Shown here in pieces: positions 18,513 to 29,122 of a DNA stretch of 64,000 bases; position 1 is the first letter of the stretch; each line of letters opens with the position of its first letter. A model generated the notes under the pieces. It did no database searches, was not told the origin of the DNA, and saw only the letters and a program-made list of their open reading frames with translations. Origin of the DNA: Alkalihalobacillus sp. YIM B00296 (GTDB lineage: Bacteria; Bacillota; Bacilli; Bacillales; Fictibacillaceae). Position numbers and translations under genes: made by a program. The stretch lies in the NCBI RefSeq assembly GCF_020179385.1, contig NZ_JAIBLJ010000015.1:1-64000 (forward strand), given 5' to 3'.

Positions 18513-19267
18513 CGGACATTCACCCCTTGCTGTCGTAAATGATCTTTTACTGCTGATATGGAAGTCTCTTTGTAATGAAAAATGGAAGCGGCTAATGCTG
18601 CATCCGCGTCTGATTCTGCAAAAACCTCATGAAAATGCTCGGCAGATCCTGCACCACCCGAAGCGATCACTGGCACTGTCACCGCATCACGGACCACTTT
18701 CGTCAGTTCGATATGAAAGCCGGATTTCTCACCATCACGGTCCATGCTCGTAAGCAACAGCTCGCCGGCTCCTCGTTTTACAGCTTCCTTCGCCCAATCG
18801 ATCACTTCCCAATCAGTAGAGCGTTGCCCGCCATTCGTGTAAACCCGCCATGAGCCGAGATCTTCATCATAACGGGCATCAATCGCGACGACGATGCATT
18901 GTGAACCGAAATATTCCGATCCGAGCGTGATCAGATCCGGGTTTTTAACCGCTGCCGTATTCAAGGAGACCTTGTCAGCTCCTCCGCGCAGGACACTCTT
19001 GATATCTTCCAAAGAGTTGATTCCGCCACCGACCGTAAATGGGATCGCGAGTGTTGCGGCAACCTGCTCGACCAAGCCGATAATCACATTACGCCGTTCA
19101 TTGGAAGCAGATATATCAAGGAAAATCAGCTCATCCGCACCTTGTTCGTCATACGCTTGAGCGAGTTCGACTGGATCTCCTGCATCTATGATATTGACAA
19201 ATTGAATACCTTTTACAACCCGTCCATCCTTTACGTCAAGACAGGGTATGATTCGTTTCGTTAACAT
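18509..19267 (-). CDS. hisF: Imidazole glycerol phosphate synthase, cyclase subunit
   Basis: HisF uses the ammonia made by HisH to convert PRFAR into imidazole glycerol phosphate and AICAR. The product has 252 residues with a (beta-alpha)8 barrel. The catalytic Asp residues are in [15 protein letters not shown] (Asp11) and [10 protein letters not shown] (about Asp130); the phosphate sites are VGGGIN and ASGGAG. It directly abuts hisA. Confidence 0.97.
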   Translation of the reverse strand: MLTKRIIPCLDVKDGRVVKGIQFVNIIDAGDPVELAQAYDEQGADELIFLDISASNERRNVIIGLVEQVAATLAIPFTVGGGINSLEDIKSVLRGGADKVSLNTAAVKNPDLITLGSEYFGSQCIVVAIDARYDEDLGSWRVYTNGGQRSTDWEVIDWAKEAVKRGAGELLLTSMDRDGEKSGFHIELTKVVRDAVTVPVIASGGAGSAEHFHEVFAESDADAALAASIFHYKETSISAVKDHLRQQGVNVR

Positions 19268-20002
19268 CTACTGACCTACCTTTTCTAGTGCCTCCGAAAG
19301 AGTAAAACGCTTCGTATAGAGCGCCTTCCCTATGATCGCACCTTGGATTCCATCTTGCTGCCGTCCTGCTAATACGTGTAGATCCTCCAGGGAACTTACT
19401 CCGCCTGAAGCAATCACCTCTGCACCTGATTCCCTTGCAAGCTCTGCGATCGCTTCGACATTCGGGCCTTCAAGCGTTCCGTCACGGGAAATATCGGTAA
19501 AAATGAAATGCATGGCACCAGCCTCTGCAAGCTCTTTCGCAAGTTCGACCGCTTTCACCTTCGAGTCATTGAGCCAGCCTTCCGTTGCAACATAACCATC
19601 GCGAGCATCAAGTCCGATCGCAATTTTCCCTTCATACTTATGGAGCATCTCTTTCGTGAAAGCAGGATTTTTAACGGCTACACTTCCTAAAATGACGCGA
19701 TCAACCCCATTTCTCAAATAGAAATCGATGTCCTCCTCCGTCCTGATGCCACCGCCGATCTGCACCTTTACCTCTAACTCAGAGGCTACTTGAAGGACAT
19801 GTTTGTGATTTACTTTCTCAGCAGTTTTCGCTCCGTCCAGATCCACCATATGTATCCATTTGGCACCATGATCTGCAAAGAGCTTCGCCATTTCAAACGG
19901 GGAATCGCCATAGACAGTCTCCTGTTCATAATCCCCTTGAAAAAGCCGAACACATTTACCCCCACGCATATCGATGGCCGGATACAGTTCAAATCGCTTC
20001 AC
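19268..20002 (-). CDS. hisA: ProFAR isomerase
   Basis: HisA opens the ribose ring of ProFAR (Amadori rearrangement), step four of the pathway. The GTG at 20002 was chosen, giving [20 protein letters not shown], because GGAGGCAGCAGG precedes it; the longer frame to 20029 has no ribosome site. Catalytic Asp residues are in YPAIDMRGG and in FTDISRDGT. It overlaps the hisH end by 14 bases and is 244 residues long. Confidence 0.96.
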   Translation of the reverse strand: MKRFELYPAIDMRGGKCVRLFQGDYEQETVYGDSPFEMAKLFADHGAKWIHMVDLDGAKTAEKVNHKHVLQVASELEVKVQIGGGIRTEEDIDFYLRNGVDRVILGSVAVKNPAFTKEMLHKYEGKIAIGLDARDGYVATEGWLNDSKVKAVELAKELAEAGAMHFIFTDISRDGTLEGPNVEAIAELARESGAEVIASGGVSSLEDLHVLAGRQQDGIQGAIIGKALYTKRFTLSEALEKVGQ

Positions 20003-20636
20003 CCTGCTGCCTCCTCTCCACATAAGCACCGAAGTTTTTCAGGATTTCCATGCCAGCATCACTGCTCTTTTCCGGATGAAATTGAGCCCCGAAAATATGG
20101 CCACGGCCGACGACCGCCGGAACTTCTTCAAAATAATCAGCCGTTGCAAGCAGGACATCCCTGTCTTCCGTCTGTACAAAATAGGAATGGACGAAATAGA
20201 CGAAATCAGTGCTTAGATTCTGAAGTAAAGGTGTTTCAGGCTTTTGGATGAGCATCCGATTCCAGCCCATATGCGGTACTTTATAAGTCGTGTCGTCTGA
20301 CGTGATCCCCGGAAGACGCACGATACGTCCTGGTAAAAGCTTCAGTCCTTCCGTCAAACCATTCTCTTCACTCTCTTCAAACAACAGCTGCATCCCGAGG
20401 CAAATGCCGAGAATCGGCTTTCCGGATTGGACAGTTTCGACGATGAATCCGTCCATGCCATCTTTTTTCAACGCATGCATCGCGTCTTTAAAAGCACCGA
20501 CTCCAGGCAGCAGCAGCGCATCCGCCTCTGCCAATTCTTCTTTCTTTTCGGAGAGGAAGTGGTCAATTTCAAGACGTCTCAGCGCATTTTGTACCGAGTG
20601 CAGATTTCCCATTCCATAATCGACAATCCCGATCAT
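19989..20636 (-). CDS. hisH: Imidazole glycerol phosphate synthase, glutaminase subunit
   Basis: HisH is a class I glutamine amidotransferase that feeds ammonia to HisF. The product has 215 residues. The catalytic triad is Cys79 (GICLGMQLL), His187 and Glu189 (AQFHPEKSS). The oxyanion strand is LLPGVGAF. It begins one base before the hisB end. Confidence 0.97.
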   Translation of the reverse strand: MIGIVDYGMGNLHSVQNALRRLEIDHFLSEKKEELAEADALLLPGVGAFKDAMHALKKDGMDGFIVETVQSGKPILGICLGMQLLFEESEENGLTEGLKLLPGRIVRLPGITSDDTTYKVPHMGWNRMLIQKPETPLLQNLSTDFVYFVHSYFVQTEDRDVLLATADYFEEVPAVVGRGHIFGAQFHPEKSSDAGMEILKNFGAYVERRQQGEAI

Positions 20637-21227
20637 TTACAGCATTCCTTTCGTGGAGGGTACACCTTTCACCCTCGGATCGATCTGTGTCGCTTCATCC
20701 AGCGCCCGTCCAAGTGCCTTGAATATTGCTTCGATGATGTGATGTGTATTCGTTCCATGATGGACGATCACATGCAGGTTCATCCTCGCTTCAATCGCAA
20801 GCTTCCAAAGGAACTCGTGAACAAGCTCTGTGTCAAATGTGCCGACTTTTTCAGACGGCAGCTCTGCCTTCCATTCAAGATGCGGACGGTTACTGAGATC
20901 GATGACAACCTGGGCCAATGCTTCATCCATCGGAACGATTGCATTCCCGTACCGGTGGATTCCGCGCTTATCTCCGAGCGCTTCAATGAGAGCCTGTCCA
21001 AGGCAGATCCCGATATCTTCCGTCGTATGATGATCATCAATTTCTGTATCCCCTTCCGCTTGGACGTTCAAGTCAAACAGTCCATGGCGGGTCCATAGAT
21101 CGAGCATATGGTTCAAAAACGGCACTGGTGATTGGATATTCGACTGACCGTCTCCATCAACCTGGAGGCTCAGTTGGATCGCCGTTTCGTTCGTTTTCCG
21201 TGTAATCGTTGCTGTCCGTTCTGTCAT
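20637..21227 (-). CDS. hisB: Imidazoleglycerol-phosphate dehydratase
   Basis: HisB removes water from imidazole glycerol phosphate to give imidazole acetol phosphate. The product has 196 residues, the monofunctional form without a histidinol phosphatase domain. The manganese-binding motifs are DDHHTTED and [10 protein letters not shown]. The separate histidinol-phosphate phosphatase and the HisC aminotransferase are not in this window. Confidence 0.97.
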   Translation of the reverse strand: MTERTATITRKTNETAIQLSLQVDGDGQSNIQSPVPFLNHMLDLWTRHGLFDLNVQAEGDTEIDDHHTTEDIGICLGQALIEALGDKRGIHRYGNAIVPMDEALAQVVIDLSNRPHLEWKAELPSEKVGTFDTELVHEFLWKLAIEARMNLHVIVHHGTNTHHIIEAIFKALGRALDEATQIDPRVKGVPSTKGML

Positions 21228-21230
21228 ACC

Positions 21231-22499
21231 TTACTCTTCCTCCAATCGATAATCGATCGCTCGCGCATGGGCTTCCAAGCCTTCAAGACGAGCGAGTTTA
21301 CTGATTTTTCGGCCGTTTTCAAACAAAGCGTCGGTACCATACGATATAATGCTTGATCTTTTTGTATAATCCTCCACACTCAATGGGCTTGAAAAACGGG
21401 CTGTCCCATTTGTCGGGAGAACATGATTCGGTCCTGCGAAATAGTCACCGATCGGCTCTGAACTGTTTTTGCCGAGAAAAATGGCACCGGCATGCTTGAT
21501 CTGTCCCAGTAACTCAAACGGTTCATGAGCCACGACCTCAAGATGTTCCGGGGCAAGCTCGTTGACAGCGTCAATCGCCTCTTCTTCCGTATTCGCTATA
21601 TAAATCACACCATTGCTGATGACAGAGGCTTCAGCAATTTCTTTCCTCGGGAGGCTTTCGAGTTGGCGGATCACTTCCTTCGAGGTTTCTTCGGCGACTT
21701 CAATTGAGGTCGTTATAAGAATTGCCGATGCCATCTGATCATGCTCCGCCTGCGACAAAAGGTCTGCCGCCAAAAAGACTGGATTCGCTGTATCATCGGC
21801 ATAGATTAAGATTTCACTTGGGCCTGCAATCATATCGATTCCAATGAGACCGAACACTTCCCGTTTGGCCAACGCAACGTAGATGTTTCCTGGTCCGACG
21901 ATTTTATCGACTGGCATAACTGAGTCGGTTCCGAACGTCAATGCCCCGATCGCTTGTGCGCCTCCAACTTTATAAATCTCATCAACGCCGCTCTTATGTG
22001 CGGCGACCAAAACACTTGCAGGAATCGTTCCATCCGGGCGAGGAGGCGTTGTGATCGCGATCCTGCCGACCCCTGCTACCTTTGCAGGAATAGCCCCCAT
22101 CAGGACAGATGAAGGGTATTCTGCTTTGCCGCCTGGTACATAAATCCCCACTGAATCAAGCGGTGTGATTTTCTGTCCTAATATAGTTCCATCTTCCTCT
22201 GTCATCATCCACGATTGACGGACCTGCTTTTTATGATAAACCTTTATGTTCCGGGCAGCCTCCTCGATGATCTCGATCACTTCTTCATCAAGTGATTCAT
22301 AAGCTTTTTCAATTTCGACATTCGTGACCTTCAATGCTTCAAGTTCTGCACCGTCAAATCTTTCCGTCAACTCGAAAAGAGCTTGATCTCCATCTGATTT
22401 AACCTGTTCAAGAATCTCAATGACAGCCTGCCTCTGTTCTTCAGTTCCTTGATTCAACTGCTTCCGAAGCTTAGCTCCTTTTAATTGTTTTACTTTCAT
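21231..22499 (-). CDS. hisD: Histidinol dehydrogenase
   Basis: HisD oxidises L-histidinol to histidine in two NAD-dependent steps with a bound zinc. The product has 422 residues. The motif block [18 protein letters not shown] and the zinc-site region [10 protein letters not shown], plus [14 protein letters not shown] near the end, are diagnostic. The stop lies three bases before hisB, and the start overlaps the hisG stop by four bases. Confidence 0.97.
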   Translation of the reverse strand: MKVKQLKGAKLRKQLNQGTEEQRQAVIEILEQVKSDGDQALFELTERFDGAELEALKVTNVEIEKAYESLDEEVIEIIEEAARNIKVYHKKQVRQSWMMTEEDGTILGQKITPLDSVGIYVPGGKAEYPSSVLMGAIPAKVAGVGRIAITTPPRPDGTIPASVLVAAHKSGVDEIYKVGGAQAIGALTFGTDSVMPVDKIVGPGNIYVALAKREVFGLIGIDMIAGPSEILIYADDTANPVFLAADLLSQAEHDQMASAILITTSIEVAEETSKEVIRQLESLPRKEIAEASVISNGVIYIANTEEEAIDAVNELAPEHLEVVAHEPFELLGQIKHAGAIFLGKNSSEPIGDYFAGPNHVLPTNGTARFSSPLSVEDYTKRSSIISYGTDALFENGRKISKLARLEGLEAHARAIDYRLEEE

Positions 22500-23143
22500 C
22501 GCGCGATCTCCTTCCCTTCAATGACCTTATCCAATCGATGCACCATCTCATCGACTGCGTTTGCTTTGATCCGGTAACTGACCGGGTTTACGATGAACCG
22601 CGAAGTAATATCGATGATCTTTTCCGTTTCAACGAGCCCGTTTTCTTTTAACGTCCGACCAGTCGAGACGATATCGACAATCCGATCCGCCAGCCCGATC
22701 AATGGGGCCAACTCGATTGATCCGTTCAGCTTGATGATCTCGACCTGCTTGCCCTGGCTCCTGAAATAACTCGAAGCGACATTTGGATACTTCGTTGCGA
22801 TTTTTGGTGCTACTGTATCAAGTTCTGTACCTGGGATTCCAGCAACTGCGAGATAACAGCGTGAAATCCCAAGATCCAGCACTTCATAAACGTTCCGCTT
22901 TTCCTCAAGCATGACGTCCTTCCCTGCGATCCCGACATCTGCAACACCATGCTCGACATAAGTCGGAACATCCATCGGTTTCGCTAAAATGAAGCGTAGA
23001 TTTGCCTCCTCGATTTCAAGGATCAATTTTCGGGAATCTTCAAACTCTGGTGGAAGAATATATTCTGCTTCACGAAGCAGTTGGACGGCTTCTTCAAAAA
23101 TTCGCCCTTTCGGCATCGCGATCGTCAATGTTGAAGAACTCAC
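22496..23143 (-). CDS. hisG: ATP phosphoribosyltransferase, short form
   Basis: HisG starts the pathway by joining ATP and PRPP. At 215 residues it is the short form, lacking the C-terminal regulatory domain, and so it needs HisZ for activity and feedback by histidine. Typical motifs are [28 protein letters not shown] and the PRPP site [13 protein letters not shown]. It overlaps hisZ by four bases. Confidence 0.97.
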   Translation of the reverse strand: MSSSTLTIAMPKGRIFEEAVQLLREAEYILPPEFEDSRKLILEIEEANLRFILAKPMDVPTYVEHGVADVGIAGKDVMLEEKRNVYEVLDLGISRCYLAVAGIPGTELDTVAPKIATKYPNVASSYFRSQGKQVEIIKLNGSIELAPLIGLADRIVDIVSTGRTLKENGLVETEKIIDITSRFIVNPVSYRIKANAVDEMVHRLDKVIEGKEIAR

Positions 23144-24318
23144 TGCTCTCCCCCCTCTTCTTTTCCGAGATAATACGTGACATTGGAAAATTGTTCTGTA
23201 TAAGCATCAAGGCTCCCGATTCCCTTAATGTCCTGGGCAACCACCATTCCACCTTGATCTCTCAATTTTCTCACGAACGCGTAAGCTTCTTTCCTATGCT
23301 TTTCCGAAAAAATGACGCAATGTGTGAAAGGCTTCGTTTCTGCTGTCTGGATCGCTTCCATCAAGTAATCCAAGTCGATACCAAAACCGGTCGCCTTAGC
23401 CTTATTATCAAATTTCCCTAGGAGATCATCATACCGGCCACCGTTGCTGATTGGTGATCCGAGCTTAGGTGCGTAACCTTCAAACACGACACCCGTGTAG
23501 TAGGTCATATGGCTGACCAATGTAAGATCAAGCGTTGTAATCTCATTGACTCCAAAAGCTTTCAGACATTCCCGCAAAGCATGAAGTTCTTCGATCGCTT
23601 CATATCCTCTTGTTGAGGTGATCAACTTCTCAGCATCTTCCAGCTTGTTTTCTCCTCTCAGATGAAGGAAGTCCAGGAGGCGCTTCTGATCGATTGACGA
23701 CAATGGAAGGTTCTTCACATGCTGCTTGTAGCCGACGTAATTTTTCTCATATAAAAAGCGCTTCAACTTTTCGACGCGTTCGTCCGTTCCGAGGATTTCC
23801 TTGAATAACACATCCACATAGCCAAGGTGGCCGACCGCAACCTGGAAATTTCGCAGTCCGACATGCTCAAGCGTTTCGATCATTAACGCAATCACTTCAC
23901 CATCCGCACTTGTCGAGCCATCACCGATCAATTCCACTCCGAATTGTTCAAACTCCGCAGGATGTCCTCCTTCCTGCTGCTGGGCACGGAATACATTCGC
24001 CGAATAAGCAATCCGCATCGGTTGTGAGTGCCCTTGCATGGTTGACGCTGCTACACGTGCAATCGGGGCTGTCATATCCGGTCTCAGAACAAGCGTTTTG
24101 CCCTCTTGATCAAGCAACTTGAAAAGCTGCTGCTCCAGAGTGGCCGAAGCTTCACCTACCGTGTCGTAATATTCGACTGTAGGGGTCTGCATAAAACGAT
24201 AGCCCCATTTTTGTACAGCCTGCTCCATCGCCGAACGGCTCTTCGATTTGATTTCATACAGGTCAGGCAGCGTATCCCGCATACCTAAAGGTTTTTCAAA
24301 GACTAATGGTTTCGTCAC
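23140..24318 (-). CDS. hisZ: ATP phosphoribosyltransferase regulatory subunit
   Basis: HisZ is a histidyl-tRNA synthetase paralogue that has lost aminoacylation and forms the regulatory half of HisGZ. The class II synthetase motifs persist in part ([50 protein letters not shown]). No anticodon-binding domain of normal size follows. The product from GTG 24318 has 392 residues. GTG at 24327 is the alternative but overlaps GGAGA. It is the first gene of the eight-gene operon. Confidence 0.95.
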   Translation of the reverse strand: MTKPLVFEKPLGMRDTLPDLYEIKSKSRSAMEQAVQKWGYRFMQTPTVEYYDTVGEASATLEQQLFKLLDQEGKTLVLRPDMTAPIARVAASTMQGHSQPMRIAYSANVFRAQQQEGGHPAEFEQFGVELIGDGSTSADGEVIALMIETLEHVGLRNFQVAVGHLGYVDVLFKEILGTDERVEKLKRFLYEKNYVGYKQHVKNLPLSSIDQKRLLDFLHLRGENKLEDAEKLITSTRGYEAIEELHALRECLKAFGVNEITTLDLTLVSHMTYYTGVVFEGYAPKLGSPISNGGRYDDLLGKFDNKAKATGFGIDLDYLMEAIQTAETKPFTHCVIFSEKHRKEAYAFVRKLRDQGGMVVAQDIKGIGSLDAYTEQFSNVTYYLGKEEGGEQ

Positions 24319-24588
24319 AACTCTCACTCTCCGAATCGATCCTATTTAAATTCAATGTTAAACTGATTTTATAAAAACCGATAACCGCAAACCCTTTTGA
24401 ATTCGCTTCTTTGCCCCCTTAAAAAATGGATAAATTTTGAGCGAAGCGAACAATGGCTCATGAAAAAGAAAGGGTTTTGTCTTGCAAATAAGCCTCTTTT
24501 TCCAATTAGACAGTGTAAGGGGGTAATAGTAGCGTGGCACGAATCCTTTAGTTCGCTAATTAACTAACAAGATAAAGGTATAATAAGT

Positions 24589-24617
24589 AGTCTAACTTTC
24601 TTCCAAAAACACGTCAA
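24589..24617 (-). promoter_or_regulatory. Probable his operon promoter
   Basis: On the minus strand TTGACG (24617-24612), a 17-base spacer and TAGACT (24594-24589) fit a sigma-A promoter. Transcription from here would give a leader of about 260 bases before hisZ. No T-box AGGGTGG core was found in it. AAACCCTTT/AAAGGGTTT arms (about 24389-24397 and 24469-24477) could close a large stem. The rest of 24618-24849 contains only the antiporter promoter region. Confidence 0.55.
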
Positions 24618-24849
24618 CCAAAAATTTATACATCTGACGTTTATCTTTACCCTATTTATTCCTTCTTAAATAACCTGTGAACAAAAACTTGAATTTAAAT
24701 TAACATGAATCGTTCCTTATAATTTAGAGTAAGTTAAGATAAAATGAAAATATGTATCCTTATCCTTATATATTTCCGTACACCCGGTAATTACATAATC
24801 GGATTTTTTGCTTGGTAAGTAATAAATAAGCTACGAAAGAAGGTTTCAT

Positions 24850-25908
24850 ATGTTCAATAAAATATTTTTCCTTGCCATATTGATCGGTGTCCCGGTATCT
24901 GTGGCTGGCAATATGCTCCATTGGCCAGAAGCGATCATGTTCATCATATACTGTCTAACCATCGTAGCTCTTGCCGCTTATATGGGGCGGGCGACAGAAA
25001 GTCTCGCCATCCACTCTGGACCCCGGATCGGCGGACTGTTGAATGCTACATTCGGAAATGCTGTTGAACTTATCATTTCGATTTTTGCTTTGAAAGCTGG
25101 TTACGTCTCGATCGTCCTTGCTTCTTTGACTGGTTCGGTGCTAGGAAACTTGCTGCTGGTCGGTGGTCTTTCCTTTTTCATCGGAGGCCTGCGTTTTAAA
25201 AGACAAAGGTTCAATGTCCACGATGCAAGGCATAATTCCGCCTTGCTCATGTTCGGGGTTGTCGTCGCCTTCGTCTTTCCTGAGATTTTTGCGATGAATC
25301 TGAATGAGGCTGAAGCCCTGACACTAAGCATTTGGGTCTCCGGAATATTGATCGCCCTTTACTTAGGTGCCCTTTTTTTCAAGCTGGTGACACATCGCGG
25401 TGTATACAGCACTGAGGGGGGAGATGAGGAACCGCATGAGGAAGAAGCTGAATGGACCGGAAAGAAAGCGTTGATCATCCTTGCTCTGGCGACGGCTGCT
25501 GTAGCTTATGTAAGTGAAGCGCTCGTCCATACATTCGAAACCGTCGGTGAACAATTCGGCTGGAGTGAAGTATTCATCGGGGTCATCATCGTTGCGATTG
25601 TGGGTAATGCTGCAGAACATGCCTCTGCGATCATTATGGCGTACAAAAATAAGATGGATATCGCAGTGGAAATCGCAGTCGGATCAACCCTGCAGATAGC
25701 GATGTTTGTTGCACCGGTACTCGTGCTGCTTTCTCTGGTTTTCCCTAAACCGATGGCCCTCGTCTTTACGATACCGGAGCTTGTCAGTATGGTGCTCGCC
25801 GTCCTCTTGACGAATACGATCGCTAATGACGGTGATACGAACTGGTTTGAAGGGGCCACCCTCCTTGCCGCTTATTTCATCATGGGCGTCGGTTTTTACT
25901 TACTATAA
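24850..25908 (+). CDS. Ca2+/H+ antiporter (CaCA family, CAX type)
   Basis: The product of 352 residues has about ten or eleven membrane segments and the two alpha repeats of cation/proton exchangers: [17 protein letters not shown] in the first half and [19 protein letters not shown] in the second. The Glu residues within GNAVEL and GNAAEH are the ion-binding ones in this family. An acidic loop ([14 protein letters not shown]) separates the halves. B. subtilis ChaA/YfkE is the nearest well-known relative. It stands alone with its own terminator. Confidence 0.92.
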   Translation: MFNKIFFLAILIGVPVSVAGNMLHWPEAIMFIIYCLTIVALAAYMGRATESLAIHSGPRIGGLLNATFGNAVELIISIFALKAGYVSIVLASLTGSVLGNLLLVGGLSFFIGGLRFKRQRFNVHDARHNSALLMFGVVVAFVFPEIFAMNLNEAEALTLSIWVSGILIALYLGALFFKLVTHRGVYSTEGGDEEPHEEEAEWTGKKALIILALATAAVAYVSEALVHTFETVGEQFGWSEVFIGVIIVAIVGNAAEHASAIIMAYKNKMDIAVEIAVGSTLQIAMFVAPVLVLLSLVFPKPMALVFTIPELVSMVLAVLLTNTIANDGDTNWFEGATLLAAYFIMGVGFYLL

Positions 25909-25940
25909 GATGGCCCCATCATTTTGAATATTTCAATCGT

Positions 25941-25971
25941 AAGCCCGATTTCCATCGGGCTTTTCCTTTTT
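25941..25971 (+). terminator. Antiporter gene terminator
   Basis: AAGCCCGAT and ATCGGGCTT form a perfect stem with a four-base loop, then TTCCTTTTTT. Confidence 0.92.
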
Positions 25972-26117
25972 TATCTTTGTAATATGGAATTCATGTTTGC
26001 GTGATGATGACCAGAAATAAGAAAAAAATGCCCGTATCTAACAAAAATCAGGTTAAAAAGTAGATTCCTCCGCTTTTTTCCGTTTTCAAAAGATTAGCAT
26101 CGTGCTATGGAAGCTAA

Positions 26118-26281
26118 TTGCACGTTTTTGCAGAACGATTGCTCGAATATAAAAATTATTGCACGGTTTCATTGATTCATTGCACGATTTCGGAGAACAA
26201 TTGCGCGTATCCCAAACATATTACACCAGGAACAAAAGAATTGCACCGGATTATTAAGAATTGCACCACTTTGAAGGAGCG
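26118..26281. repeat. Array of eight TTGCAC-containing units, period 20-21 bases
   Basis: TTG of the core TTGCAC occurs at 26118, 26139, 26159, 26180, 26201, 26221 (as TTACAC), 26241 and 26261. Spacings are 20 or 21 bases and the sequence between is AT-rich. It resembles the arrays at 31012 and 50258 but with a more worn unit. No gene covers it. Confidence 0.7.
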
Positions 26282-26312
26282 ACCCGAAGATCTTCACTGG
26301 AGGTCCTACAAG
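26279..26312 (+). repeat. Possible worn core of the 230-base dispersed element
   Basis: GACCCGAAGATCTTCACTGG then AGGTCCTACAA resembles CACCCGAAGGTCACTGGAAGTCCGACGA of the element at 14212 (about three quarters identical, with a two-base gap). Flanking sequence does not align clearly. The rest of the gap to 26426 shows nothing else. Confidence 0.35.
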
Positions 26313-26426
26313 AATTGTGGGCGCCGTAGGAAGACTAAAGTACTTCCTTGCAATAAACAGAGCTTAACATTGAAGGAATCGATACAGATTCGCTCAGAAT
26401 GAGGCTCATGGCATCAGAGTCTCAGT

Positions 26427-26957
26427 TTATTTATAAACGTGGTTTACATAACGATGGACGAAACGGCGTACTTCACGTTCCTGCACATGGAAATGGAACT
26501 GGCATCTATGGACATTTTTGAAATAACTAAAGTCTGTCTGAAAATATTTTTCGAGTTGCTTTCGATGAATATGTACGACAAGCTCACTCGACTGGTATGG
26601 TACAGCAATCTTCAACATTGAAATGTACGGCAGCTCCTTGAACAAATAAACCAAGTTATCAATCAGCAGTCTTCCAATTTTCATTTTGGATGAAAAATAA
26701 TGATCATAATCATCTAGATATTCCGGGCTGACATGGTCACTATTTTCGAAACGGATGACCGCTTCTTTACCGTTCCAATAAGCATCACGGATATAGTCGC
26801 TGCCTCTTAGACGGGAAACAGCAGACAAAAAGAAGAAACGGTCCTGTTGCTCTGTTTCCTGTTTCGCTTTCTTCTGGACAGCTGGCCGAATCCAAGCATC
26901 GCTTATTTGGAACTCACCATTCATATAGATCAACGACATTCTCTTCTTTTGCTCCAT
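26427..26957 (-). CDS. Unrecognised conserved-looking protein downstream of yvoF
   Basis: The product of 176 residues is soluble and mixed charged, with no signal peptide or clear membrane segment. I recognise no domain. Features are an N-terminal basic stretch (RPAVQKKAKQETEQQDR), FFFLSAVSRLRGSDYIRDAY, and a C terminus rich in His, Arg and aromatic residues (FHFHVQEREVRRFVHRYVNH). The ATG at 26957 follows GGTGGGTGTCAA; the longer frame has no ribosome site. It starts 20 bases after yvoF and so belongs to the hprK operon. The B. subtilis operon as I know it goes from yvoF straight to hisZ. Confidence 0.7.
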   Translation of the reverse strand: MEQKKRMSLIYMNGEFQISDAWIRPAVQKKAKQETEQQDRFFFLSAVSRLRGSDYIRDAYWNGKEAVIRFENSDHVSPEYLDDYDHYFSSKMKIGRLLIDNLVYLFKELPYISMLKIAVPYQSSELVVHIHRKQLEKYFQTDFSYFKNVHRCQFHFHVQEREVRRFVHRYVNHVYK

Positions 26958-26976
26958 TTGACACCCACCTTTTAAT

Positions 26977-27504
26977 CTATATATCGTCATTATTCGACAA
27001 TTGTTTATGTTTAGCCATCTCTTCTTTTGTATAAATAAGCCTCATCGGATTTCCACCTACAAAGGAACCGGGTTTAACATCCTTATGGACCAATGTTCCG
27101 GCTGAAACGACAGCGCCATCACCAATCGTCACACCGGGCAGGATCGTACTGTTTGCCCCGATCATCACTTCGTCACCAATATTTACATTACCAAGACGAT
27201 ACTCTTTTATCAAATATTCATGCGTCAAAATTGTCGTATTATATCCGATAATGGCGTTTCGACCGACCGAAATCCGTTCAGGGAACATGATATCGACCAT
27301 CACCATCAATGCAAAAGCTGTTTGTTCCCCCACTTTCATACCTAAAAAAGTGCGGTACAACCAATTTTTCACTGGGATGATCGGTGTATACCTGGCAAGC
27401 TGTATCACTACAAAATTTTTCAGTACCTTGAAAAACGGCACCGTTTTGTAGATCTGCCAGAGCGCATTGCTCCCATTTACAGGATGACGCTCAGTCTTAC
27501 GCAT
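26977..27504 (-). CDS. yvoF: Hexapeptide-repeat acetyltransferase, YvoF type
   Basis: The product of 175 residues has a left-handed beta-helix made from hexapeptide repeats (VGRNAIIGYNTTILTHEYLI, VNIGDEVMIGANSTILPG, VTIGDGAVVSAGTLVHKDV), ending GSFVGGNPMRLIYTKEEM. Such enzymes move acetyl groups from acetyl-CoA to sugars or similar acceptors; the acceptor is unknown. It shares one base with the ppaX stop. Position matches yvoF in the B. subtilis hprK-lgt-yvoD-ppaX-yvoF cluster. Confidence 0.85.
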   Translation of the reverse strand: MRKTERHPVNGSNALWQIYKTVPFFKVLKNFVVIQLARYTPIIPVKNWLYRTFLGMKVGEQTAFALMVMVDIMFPERISVGRNAIIGYNTTILTHEYLIKEYRLGNVNIGDEVMIGANSTILPGVTIGDGAVVSAGTLVHKDVKPGSFVGGNPMRLIYTKEEMAKHKQLSNNDDI

Positions 27505-28148
27505 TATACATTCACCTCTAAAACTTTTAATAGGTCCGGCATTTCCTCAAGCATGAAATCAGGCTCGGATCGTTCAAGGGCTTCTCTCCCTTTGATCGTC
27601 CAGGCAACAGCGGCCGTCAGTGTCCCCGCATTTTTACCAGCCTCGATATCATACTTGCTGTCCCCGACCATGATCGCTGAAGCTGTGTCCGACTGGAGCT
27701 TGTCCAACGCAAGGGTCACTGGCTGCGGATCCGGTTTCGCCCGTTCGACATCATCGATTGTCACAATCGTTGTGAAGTATTCACCTAGACCAGTAATCTC
27801 TAAACCCAGCTCAACAGCATCCCGCATTTTCGTGGTCACGATTCCAAGCTTAAACCCTTTCTCATGCAAGGTTTTCACAGTATATGCTACACCTTCATAA
27901 GGTTGTACATATTTTTCATGATGGGCAAGATTATGCTCTTTATACGTACGGACCATCTCGGCAACCGACGTCTCATCCACTCTTGTAAAAGAATCCATCA
28001 AAGGCTCCCCGATGAAGGAAATGATGTCTTCACGAGAGTATTGCTTTGGCTTGAACTGTTCCAATGTATGTGTAAATGAAGCGATGATCAAATCATTCGT
28101 GTTAATCAATGTTCCATCTAAATCAAAAAGGATTGTATCAATTTTCAT
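27504..28148 (-). CDS. ppaX: Pyrophosphatase PpaX (HAD family)
   Basis: PpaX hydrolyses pyrophosphate, including the product of HprK acting as a phosphorolase on P-Ser-HPr, which explains its place in the hprK operon. The HAD motifs are FDLDGTLINTND (Asp9 and Asp11), GIVTTK, and MVGDSKYDIEAGKNAG. The ATG at 28148 follows AAAGGAAGCC and gives 214 residues, matching the B. subtilis protein. It overlaps the yvoD end by 11 bases. Confidence 0.93.
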   Translation of the reverse strand: MKIDTILFDLDGTLINTNDLIIASFTHTLEQFKPKQYSREDIISFIGEPLMDSFTRVDETSVAEMVRTYKEHNLAHHEKYVQPYEGVAYTVKTLHEKGFKLGIVTTKMRDAVELGLEITGLGEYFTTIVTIDDVERAKPDPQPVTLALDKLQSDTASAIMVGDSKYDIEAGKNAGTLTAAVAWTIKGREALERSEPDFMLEEMPDLLKVLEVNV

Positions 28149-29094
28149 AGTTGGCTTCCTTTCGATGTCTATAAACTTTCTTTCCTTCAACACGGTTCCA
28201 AACAAAAGCGACCACTATTGTCAATAAGATCGCAACAACAAGCCGGATGGCGAGCAACGGCCATACGGGTATTCCGAGCGGTATAAAAATCAAGGTATCT
28301 TCAATGACAGCATGGCATGAAACGAGAAAGATGAATGCAAGATAGAGATCCTTTTTTTCAACGCCATCTTCCTTGACTGCCTGCATCATTACTCCAGCAC
28401 CATATGCAAGGCCGATTAAAATCCCTGCTGCTAGAGTTGTAGACGTATTCGGTTTCATACCGAGTGATCTTGTAATCGGCGACATCCAGCGTGAAAACAC
28501 CGTCAACCAATTCAAATCCTTCATGATCTGAATAAATACCATCAGCGGGATGACGATCGCTGCAAGCTGGACGATTCCGATGAACCCTTTTTCTAAACCG
28601 TGCCATAAAATGTTCCAAAAACCATAAACCTGTTCTTCTGTTCCCGAAATGAATCCATAGACCGCTTTCTCTGAGCCGCCTTTCCACACAACTGAAATGA
28701 CGAAGGCGGAAATCAGAGCAAGCCCAATCCGAACCACAAGCACAATCCACATCTTGATCCCGACCTTTGTGGCTACGGAGGATTCAATCAATAGATTATG
28801 TGAAAACGAAAGCATGACTGCCAGGATGAACACTTCTTTTACAGTAAGATCGAGACTCAGGATCGCTCCAATACCTGCATATAAGTTTAGAAAGTTACCG
28901 ATGACAAGCGGCAAGGCAGCTTCGCCTGATAGACCGATCCATTTCATCAGAGGCTCTGCAAGCTTCACAAGCCAATCCATCAATGGAGTTTGTCCTAGAA
29001 TCGTAACAAGAAGTGTGATCGGGAAGATGATTTTTCCTAGTACCCAAGTTGTATTCAAGCCTACCTTCAAGCCATTTTTCAATGTATTCATCAT
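28138..29094 (-). CDS. yvoD: Nucleoside-recognition (Gate) domain membrane protein, YvoD type
   Basis: The product of 318 residues is a polytopic membrane protein of the nucleoside-recognition/spore maturation-like family, with hydrophobic stretches throughout (for example IIFPITLLVTILGQTPLMDW, GAILSLDLTVKEVFILAVML, LALISAFVISVVW). Its transported substrate is not known. It sits between lgt and ppaX as in B. subtilis. Confidence 0.88.
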   Translation of the reverse strand: MMNTLKNGLKVGLNTTWVLGKIIFPITLLVTILGQTPLMDWLVKLAEPLMKWIGLSGEAALPLVIGNFLNLYAGIGAILSLDLTVKEVFILAVMLSFSHNLLIESSVATKVGIKMWIVLVVRIGLALISAFVISVVWKGGSEKAVYGFISGTEEQVYGFWNILWHGLEKGFIGIVQLAAIVIPLMVFIQIMKDLNWLTVFSRWMSPITRSLGMKPNTSTTLAAGILIGLAYGAGVMMQAVKEDGVEKKDLYLAFIFLVSCHAVIEDTLIFIPLGIPVWPLLAIRLVVAILLTIVVAFVWNRVEGKKVYRHRKEANYEN

Positions 29095-29122
29095 TTCCCC
29101 GCACTTCCCTTTCTCTATGCTA

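Noticed and set aside
24358-24540. A 60-codon minus-strand frame in the his leader, tested as an attenuation leader peptide
   Set aside because: It contains only one His and no ribosome site, so it does not look like a histidine leader peptide.
26118-26281. The TTGCAC array considered as a CRISPR
   Set aside because: The period is only 20-21 bases, repeats are degenerate, there are no spacers of usual length and no cas genes.
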